Source of the DNA: CAMDKS01 sp964402975
GTDB taxonomy: Bacteria > Bdellovibrionota_B > Oligoflexia > Oligoflexales > RGVZ01
DNA length: 64,000 nucleotides
Assembly (NCBI GenBank): GCA_964402975.1
Contig: CAYOEM010000006.1
Span: 1 to 64,000, forward strand
Reading direction: 5' to 3'
The stretch's first letter is position 1. Each line of letters opens with the position of its first letter. Made by a program: the position numbers and the translations under genes. Below, piece by piece: positions 58,403 through 64,000 of this stretch. The notes below the pieces were generated by a model. That model was not told the origin of the DNA. It did no database searches and worked only from the letters and a program-made list of their open reading frames with translations.

Positions 58403-59748
58403 AAATCCTGCCGAATTCCTGCTGTCACGACGCTGCTCGCGACTCCCCGTAGGTCGGAATCTGTTGAGCCCTGCGTTGCATAAGCCGAAAATATAAGAGT
58501 TGATGCCGAACCGAACGAATATTCACTGCTTCCATAATACGTGGCACTGCCATCGATAACGGATCTGAGAGTGCGTGCGTAGATTACGAAGTCCTTGATG
58601 TCAAAAACATCAGGAATTCGCCAGGAGAGAAGCGCAAAACTTTTACCGCGGTATTCGAGTCCTGGTTTCAGAATTCTTTGAAGATTTTTGGGATAGTCGG
58701 CCACCTGTAGGGGGGATTTTAAATTGAGTGCCAGCACGGCTCTTTGGCTTTCCTGCTTGCTCCAACCGGCGTCATTTCCAATATATTCAAGACGCAGGTC
58801 ACTGCCGCCCTCGAAGCTGTAGCGTAACCCAGCCACAGCAAGAGTATAGAATTTTCCATCATTGATTCTGGCTTGTCGAAGTTGGACGACCTGTTGATTT
58901 GGCGCTTGAGTCGAGGCTTCAAAAACTGGGTACCAGGCCTCTGAATTTTTCTGGTGGGCAGCATCAGCATAAAGAGTCAGACCGTCGAGCACGGAGATGT
59001 TGAAGTACTCACCAAACCAGGAGTCGCCGGTTTCCGGTGCGCCGTATACGACTCCTACATAATCGGCTCCGTTATTCCAATTGATCTCGTGTTTCATGAG
59101 AGCTTTAGTTTGAAACGTTTCTTCAGCTCTGAATAGGCTTGTGTCCTTGGCTTTTTCGGTCTCACTCATGAGGACGGTGTTGATGCGTTTAGTCCAAGAT
59201 ATGTTGACTCGTCCGATGTTTCGTCCCTCTACCGTGTAAAGAAGTCCTTTACCATCGATATTCTCGTGGAAGATGCGGTTGCTTGGATTCAAAGATTCCG
59301 CGGCTCCCCACTGATAATTTTGAAGGCCAAAGCTCACCTGTACTTTGTCGGACGCAGTTAGAAGCCCGTAAGACTCAATCCATCGTCCGGACGATTTTGG
59401 GCGCTCGGGGCGATCTTTTCCACCAACGACGGCTTTCGAGACCTGCATTTTTAACTGCGGTCTTGCTATCAACTTTAACGCGCCGCTCATCGCTCTAATG
59501 TCGGGTCGAATGTCGATGCCCCCCGTCTGGTTATCCAGCTGCAGTACAGTATTGTCAGTATTTGCCGGCGAATCCTCCACGGGCTGAAGAATGCTACCGT
59601 AGGTATACCAGCTCATCGAGCTTCGGACCGATATCGCCTCGTCAGCCGAGAATGAACGGGAGGAGCTAACGCAGGCACACAAAAAAACCAATAAAATCAT
59701 TGAATTAAATGAAATTGAACGTGCCCTGATTGATGTGTCGTGTCCCAT
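58399..59748 (-). CDS. Outer-membrane beta-barrel protein, function unknown
   Basis: A 449-residue exported protein. The N-terminal signal (SMILLVFLCACVSSSRSFSA) is hydrophobic and contains LCAC, which could be a lipobox, but a normal signal peptidase I site after SFSA is also possible. The mature part is a run of amphipathic strands with many Tyr and Trp (VQVSFGLQNYQWGAAES, RNIGRVNISWTKR, FYTLAVAGLRYSFEGG, SDLRLEYIGND). The chain ends in AGIRQDF, the C-terminal Phe expected for BAM-inserted barrels. It is similar in layout to porin-like or DUF-type exported barrels. The ATG at 59748 follows GTGGGG; the longer frame from 59799 begins with GTG and is less likely. It is coupled to the downstream PAP2 gene. 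Confidence 0.8.
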   Translation of the reverse strand: MGHDTSIRARSISFNSMILLVFLCACVSSSRSFSADEAISVRSSMSWYTYGSILQPVEDSPANTDNTVLQLDNQTGGIDIRPDIRAMSGALKLIARPQLKMQVSKAVVGGKDRPERPKSSGRWIESYGLLTASDKVQVSFGLQNYQWGAAESLNPSNRIFHENIDGKGLLYTVEGRNIGRVNISWTKRINTVLMSETEKAKDTSLFRAEETFQTKALMKHEINWNNGADYVGVVYGAPETGDSWFGEYFNISVLDGLTLYADAAHQKNSEAWYPVFEASTQAPNQQVVQLRQARINDGKFYTLAVAGLRYSFEGGSDLRLEYIGNDAGWSKQESQRAVLALNLKSPLQVADYPKNLQRILKPGLEYRGKSFALLSWRIPDVFDIKDFVIYARTLRSVIDGSATYYGSSEYSFGSASTLIFSAYATQGSTDSDLRGVASSVVTAGIRQDF

Positions 59749-59941
59749 GGTGCCCCACTTTTTCTTCGGCCTGATTGGCAGGCTGACATCTAAATTCACT
59801 TATCTAGTTTTTCCATGAAAATTTACCATGAAGAACCAGGGGCTTGCATGGTATTTTTGTCGGGTTTTAAGGGAACTCGCCTAGCCCGAAGCTGTGACCG
59901 GTGGTGGCAACGTAACCGAACTTCAAAGTTCTCAGTTTGAT

Positions 59942-60937
59942 ATGGATAGGCTACCCGTGACGATTGTTTACACCTGCGGAGACCCACTTAGCATAAATGT
60001 TGAGGCATTTTTGCAAGCTGTTGTGCCATCGATGTCAAGGCATCGTTCTGTTGTAGGAGTGGGCAGTCTTTGGCAACTGCACAATCAGGCCGAGGGGCTC
60101 CGTTTAAAAATTCCAAAACTAACGGTTGTTCAAAATCTTGAAAAAATTGATGGCCCCGGCGTCTACTGGCTTGATCCCATACCCAACTTTGCCAACAAAG
60201 ATGCGCGAGATCTGAGCGAGGCGGAGCGGGGAGCATTGGCGGTAGCAGCATTGAAAGCTATTCCGTCAAGGGTGAGAGGTCCCATGTCCGTTCTCACGGC
60301 TCCGATCAACAAGAAAAACGCCTCTCTTGCGGGATTTAGTTTTCCGGGACAGACGGAATATTTTGAACATTTGTGGGGAGCTAAGGCTGTAATGATTTTG
60401 GCTGGGCCGAAACTCCGCGTGGCTTTGGTGACAAATCATATGGGTCTGCGTGACGTGAGTGATGCGATAAATGTGGAATTGATTCTGCGTAAAATTAAAA
60501 TTATCCATGACTCGATGAAAAGCCTCTTTGGCATAAATCGTCCGCGCATCGCCGTTTGTGGGCTTAATCCGCACTGCGGAGATGAGGGGCTTTTTGGCGA
60601 CGAAGATGATAACGTTACGCGGCCTGCAGTTGCTGCAGCAAAGAATTTAAATATGTTGGTTGATGGTCCATTTCCTGCAGACACTGTTTTCTACAGGGCA
60701 ATGCAAGGTGAATTCGACGTGGTCTTGGCCATGTATCATGATCAGGGATTATCAGCGTTAAAGACGGTGCATTTTGATGACGCTGTAAACATTTCATTAG
60801 GACTACCTTATTTGCGCGTATCGCCGGATCATGGACCGGCGGCGAATTTATTCCTTTCGGGTCGGGCTAGTATGCGTAGTTTTGACGCAGCTTTAAAAGT
60901 TTGCGAGACATGGATGGCTGAACATTATGGAGCATGA
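59942..60937 (+). CDS. pdxA: 4-hydroxythreonine-4-phosphate dehydrogenase
   Basis: A 331-residue enzyme of the DXP-dependent pyridoxal phosphate pathway, oxidising 4-phosphohydroxy-L-threonine with NAD and a divalent metal. The three metal-binding histidines are at His166 (TNHMGLRDV), His211 (GLNPHCGDEG) and His266 (MYHDQGLSALK), numbering that coincides with the ligands I recall for E. coli PdxA. SPDHGPAANL replaces the usual SVDHGTAFDIAG, so the C-terminal region is somewhat divergent. The ATG at 59942 gives the family N-terminus; no strong ribosome binding site is visible there and the frame opens earlier (GTG at 59894). It overlaps the uvrA-like gene by 11 bases. Confidence 0.9.
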   Translation: MDRLPVTIVYTCGDPLSINVEAFLQAVVPSMSRHRSVVGVGSLWQLHNQAEGLRLKIPKLTVVQNLEKIDGPGVYWLDPIPNFANKDARDLSEAERGALAVAALKAIPSRVRGPMSVLTAPINKKNASLAGFSFPGQTEYFEHLWGAKAVMILAGPKLRVALVTNHMGLRDVSDAINVELILRKIKIIHDSMKSLFGINRPRIAVCGLNPHCGDEGLFGDEDDNVTRPAVAAAKNLNMLVDGPFPADTVFYRAMQGEFDVVLAMYHDQGLSALKTVHFDDAVNISLGLPYLRVSPDHGPAANLFLSGRASMRSFDAALKVCETWMAEHYGA

Positions 60938-63470
60938 ATTTATTCAGGTTCGCGGCGCCTGCGAGCACAATCTGAAGAACATAGACATAAATATCAAACG
61001 TGGGTCAATCACAGTCGTCACCGGAGTGAGCGGTAGTGGTAAGAGTTCGCTGGCTTTTGATACGGTGCTGGCAGAGAGCCAGCGAAGATTCTTTTATACA
61101 TTGTCCCATTACAGTCGCCAGTTTTTAGACCTCGGGACAAGGCCCCTCGTTAGGCAGGTAACAGGCCTTAGTCCTGCCATTGCTCTTGCGCAAAATGAGA
61201 CGGCTCCCAGCAGACGCGCAACCCTGGGTTCTCTGACGGATGTTTCAGAGCTGCTGAGCGTCATGTTCGCAAGGTTTGGTCAACAACTTTGCCCACACCA
61301 TATGAGGCCTACCAGCGCAATGTCCAAAGATGACATTGTTAGGCATATCACGTCCGCAGCAGGCGGCCGCAGTGTCGCGCTTCTGGTGCCTGTTGCAGAA
61401 TCCAAGAAAGGCATCTTCAGGAAAGAGCTGACTTCATATTCGGCGAAAGGTTACACCAAAGTTTGGATTGATGGATCGCTTAAAGAGCTGGATCCAATTC
61501 CTGAGTTGGCCCGCGAGGAAAAGCATACAATTAAAGTTTTGATCGATTTATTAAAGATCAAATCAGAATCCCCGGAGCGTCTTTCAAGAAGTGTTCAAGC
61601 TGTTCTAGACCTTTCAGGTGGTTACGGTGAATGGCTTCTTGTCGACGCCAAAGGCGGATGGGACATGGATAGTCGACAGGTGTTTTCTACGAAAGCAGGG
61701 TGTCCCGTCTGTGGTTTTTCTTGGCCCAAGCTGGATTCGAGGTACTTTAACTCGAACTCTCTAGGTCGGTGCTCAGACTGTGATGGTTACGGTGTACTTG
61801 ATGTGGAAGACGACACCGCGGACTTAGAAGATGATCACGACGGTGTTGCGCTTGCGGAGACGTTATGTGACCCTTGTCATGGGACAGGTGTTCAGGCCGA
61901 GGCTTCCGCTGTGCGATTGTCAGGTAAGACAATTCATGAGCTTTTGAATGCGTCGGTTCAAGATCTTTGCGCCATGTTCAAAGATCCGAATCAGTTTGCG
62001 GGACTGCTGGACAATCCAGCGTTTAAGCGCGTTCATGGTGAAGTGCTGTCACTATTGACGCGCCTTGTTGACATGAAACTCGGGTATTTGTCTCTAGCGC
62101 GTCGAGTTCGTAGCTTGTCCGGTGGGGAATCTCAGCGTGTCAAATTATCCGGTGTTCTTAGTGACAGTTTGCGCGGCATTTTATACGTACTGGATGAGCC
62201 TAGTCAGGGGCTTCATCATACAGAGCTAGCCGCCATGATTTCGCACTTGAAGGATCTTCAGAACCAAGGCAACACAATATTAATCGTCGATCATGATGAA
62301 GACATCATGAGATCTGCGGACTTCATTATTGATTTGGGCCCAACCGGCGGTGCGGAGGGCGGGCATATTCAGGCGGCTTTTTCGCCAAACGATGCAAAAA
62401 AATATACAAAAATCTCAAAAACAGCCGAATGGCTGTGTCGCAATAAAGCTCCCACAAAGCGGAAAGCCATCGATCATGCAGTCAATAAGTTTATGACGAT
62501 CGAAAATCCGCGGCTGAACAACCTTCGCATGAAATCGGTGCGGATTCCGCTGGAGGCCATGACGGTGGTCACGGGCGTTAGCGGTGCAGGTAAAAGTAGC
62601 CTCGTCTTGGGTGTCTTGTTTCCTAACCTGATCGATGCGATGCATGTAAGCCAGGAGAAATCAAAACGAAAACCAGCAAAAAAACCTGCGAAAACTATTT
62701 GGAAAAACTGCACATCATTCAAGGGGCATGAGAGCATCATGCGTGTTGATTTGATTGATCGACGGCCGGTTGCGAAAAGTTCTGTGAGTATGCCCGCAAC
62801 CTATTTGGATATTCTTGGAGATTTTAGAGATCTCTATGCGTCCTTGCCGGATGCCCAGATCACCGGACTGACTGCGAAGTCGTTTTCTATTCATCTCGAC
62901 GGGGGGCGATGCCCGGAGTGCAAGGGCCGTGGTGAGTTGAATTTATCCATGCGCTTTCTTGCCGATGCACGCGTGCGGTGTCCCGTGTGTCGCGGCCGCC
63001 GTTTTCGTTCTCATGTGCTTGATGTTAAGTTTAATGGACTGTCGATTTACGATGTTCTGAACTTGAGCGTGGATGAAGCGGTCTCTCAATTCGCGAGCCA
63101 TCGTAAGATTGTCCAAAAACTGGTTCCCGCACAGCGCCTCGGTCTTGGTTATCTGAAACTTGGTCAACCGAGTGCTAGCTTGTCAGGTGGGGAAGCGCAG
63201 CGATTAAAAATGGTTCCTTACTTCACGAAAAAGCTAGGGCAAGGCAGCGTCTTGATCCTTGATGAACCCACGACCGGTCTTCATTTTGAGGATGTATCCC
63301 GTTTGATCTCGGTCATGAGAGAGTTAACGGATCTTGGCGTCACTTTGGTCGTGGTGGAGCACAACGAGGACGTTATAAGGTCGGCTGACTGGTGCTTGAC
63401 GATGGGGCCAGGTTCAGCCAGCAGTGGAGGAGATCTCGTGTACGAGGGTGTCCCCCGGGAGCGAAAATAG
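60927..63470 (+). CDS. UvrA-like excinuclease ATPase, short paralogue
   Basis: An 847-residue UvrA-family protein. It has two ABC cassettes: Walker A GVSGSGKSS (about 34-42) and GVSGAGKSS (about 549-557), and signatures LSGGESQRVKLSG (about 397) and LSGGEAQRLKM (about 752), each with a Walker B (VLDEPSQGLHH; LILDEPTTGLHF). The zinc modules are present: CPVCGFSWPKL with CSDCDGYG, and CPECKGRGELN with CPVCRGRRF. It is shorter than canonical UvrA (about 940). The usual linker elements are present but compressed, and the C-terminus ends soon after the second H-loop. UvrA recognises DNA damage; short paralogues (UvrA2 type) have been linked to tolerance of DNA-binding drugs, so a canonical uvrA may exist elsewhere. 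It lies between pdxA and epmA in one operon. Confidence 0.88.
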   Translation: MEHEFIQVRGACEHNLKNIDINIKRGSITVVTGVSGSGKSSLAFDTVLAESQRRFFYTLSHYSRQFLDLGTRPLVRQVTGLSPAIALAQNETAPSRRATLGSLTDVSELLSVMFARFGQQLCPHHMRPTSAMSKDDIVRHITSAAGGRSVALLVPVAESKKGIFRKELTSYSAKGYTKVWIDGSLKELDPIPELAREEKHTIKVLIDLLKIKSESPERLSRSVQAVLDLSGGYGEWLLVDAKGGWDMDSRQVFSTKAGCPVCGFSWPKLDSRYFNSNSLGRCSDCDGYGVLDVEDDTADLEDDHDGVALAETLCDPCHGTGVQAEASAVRLSGKTIHELLNASVQDLCAMFKDPNQFAGLLDNPAFKRVHGEVLSLLTRLVDMKLGYLSLARRVRSLSGGESQRVKLSGVLSDSLRGILYVLDEPSQGLHHTELAAMISHLKDLQNQGNTILIVDHDEDIMRSADFIIDLGPTGGAEGGHIQAAFSPNDAKKYTKISKTAEWLCRNKAPTKRKAIDHAVNKFMTIENPRLNNLRMKSVRIPLEAMTVVTGVSGAGKSSLVLGVLFPNLIDAMHVSQEKSKRKPAKKPAKTIWKNCTSFKGHESIMRVDLIDRRPVAKSSVSMPATYLDILGDFRDLYASLPDAQITGLTAKSFSIHLDGGRCPECKGRGELNLSMRFLADARVRCPVCRGRRFRSHVLDVKFNGLSIYDVLNLSVDEAVSQFASHRKIVQKLVPAQRLGLGYLKLGQPSASLSGGEAQRLKMVPYFTKKLGQGSVLILDEPTTGLHFEDVSRLISVMRELTDLGVTLVVVEHNEDVIRSADWCLTMGPGSASSGGDLVYEGVPRERK

Positions 63471-64000
63471 TTGGATTTGCGGGACATTGCAAAAAACAGA
63501 CATCACCTTCGACAGTTTACTCGCGAGTTTTTTACACGTGACGGCTATCTGGAGGTGGAGACGCCGGTATTAACCGTTTGTCCAGGCACGGAAGTCCATC
63601 TTCACTATTTTGGTACTGAATGGGAGGACCACGGAGGTGTTAAACACCGGCGCTTCCTGCGAAGCAGTCCGGAGTTGCATATGAAGCGGCTTATAGCGGC
63701 TGGCCTGCCAAAGATATTCCAATTGGCGCAATGCTTTCGTAACCGAGGTGAATACTCTGAATGGCATAACCCTGAGTTCTGTATGCTCGAATGGTATCAG
63801 GTTGGACAAACTGACAAAGGTCTCATGAATGAGACAGAAAACTTCCTTCGCTTCACCGCAGATGCGATGTCAGCTATTACTAAGATACCGGCTTCCGATG
63901 TGCTTCCTGTAAGATTTGAAAGGGTGCGTGTCGAAGAGGCCTTTCTTGAATTTGCAGGACTAACGCTCGTGGACCAAGACCCTGATCTCTCTCTAAAAGC
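63471..64000 (+). CDS. epmA: EF-P beta-lysine ligase EpmA, 3'-truncated by window edge
   Basis: The 176 visible residues match EpmA (GenX/PoxA), a lysyl-tRNA synthetase-like class II enzyme lacking the anticodon domain. EpmA ligates (R)-beta-lysine to a lysine of elongation factor P. Visible marks are DGYLEVETPVLT, SSPELHMKRLIAAG, the motif 2 region FRNRGEYSEWHNPEF and CMLEWYQ. The likely start is TTG at 63471, right after the uvrA-like stop, with GGGAG nine bases upstream. The gene continues past the right edge. EpmB (lysine 2,3-aminomutase) and Efp are not visible here. Confidence 0.9.
   Translation, partial: MDLRDIAKNRHHLRQFTREFFTRDGYLEVETPVLTVCPGTEVHLHYFGTEWEDHGGVKHRRFLRSSPELHMKRLIAAGLPKIFQLAQCFRNRGEYSEWHNPEFCMLEWYQVGQTDKGLMNETENFLRFTADAMSAITKIPASDVLPVRFERVRVEEAFLEFAGLTLVDQDPDLSLK

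Overview
The window looks like chromosomal DNA of a free-living, didermic (Gram-negative) bacterium. Evidence is the TolC/RND efflux pair, several likely outer-membrane beta-barrels, at least seven lipobox-bearing lipoproteins, and a Lol/MacB-type ABC cluster carrying a LolA-like gene. The mid-range GC, the heavy load of secreted proteases and lipoproteins, and a giant Ig-like repeat protein suggest the Bdellovibrionota/Oligoflexia or another delta-proteobacterium-like lineage. That placement is inference: there is no rRNA or other phylogenetic marker here. I saw no tRNA, rRNA, CRISPR array, transposase or prophage gene. No gene-free stretch exceeds about 300 bases.

Layout. (1) 1-22.03 kb is the 3' part of one giant adhesin-like gene, at least 7342 residues and open at the left edge. 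It is a tandem array of about 751-residue super-repeats made of small Ig-like beta modules, followed by 14 RCC1 blades and a terminal Ig-like domain. (2) 22.03-22.76 kb holds a monothiol glutaredoxin gene bracketed by four copies of a REP-like repeat. (3) 22.78-31.0 kb reads rightward: a Cys/Met-metabolism PLP enzyme, proline iminopeptidase, TolC-type channel, RND pump, and a C39-like peptidase joined to a barrel-like region. (4) 31-41.6 kb is rich in exported proteins: a trypsin-like lipoprotein protease, a barrel-like protein, a caspase/gingipain-like lipoprotein, two unrecognised lipoproteins, a zinc-ribbon protein, an MFS transporter, an M1-type metallopeptidase and a small exported protein. 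(5) 41.7-48.4 kb is a pyrimidine salvage and degradation locus. Uridine kinase is divergent from an operon of malonate/methylmalonate-semialdehyde dehydrogenase, URC1-type GTP cyclohydrolase II homologue, URC4-type DUF1688 protein, uracil phosphoribosyltransferase and acyl-CoA dehydrogenase. (6) 48.5-53.3 kb has small envelope proteins and a three-gene lipoprotein operon whose first product carries a Hint (hedgehog/intein) domain. (7) 53.3-57.5 kb is a leftward ABC cluster (ATPase, permease, LolA-like protein, second permease). (8) 57.7-59.7 kb is a PAP2 phosphatase translationally coupled to a barrel protein. (9) 59.9-64 kb is pdxA, a short uvrA paralogue and the start of epmA, packed as one operon that runs off the right edge.

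How the genes fit together. The URC locus can be read as a pathway. Uridine kinase and Upp make UMP, the URC1 and URC4 proteins open and dismantle the base, and the semialdehyde dehydrogenase would take the resulting C3 semialdehyde to acetyl-CoA. The ABC/LolA-like set and the many lipoproteins point to heavy investment in the outer envelope. The most unusual items are the giant protein with its two-unit (about 4.5 kb) higher-order periodicity, the Hint-domain lipoprotein operon, and the C39-peptidase/barrel fusion beside an efflux pair that has no adaptor gene.
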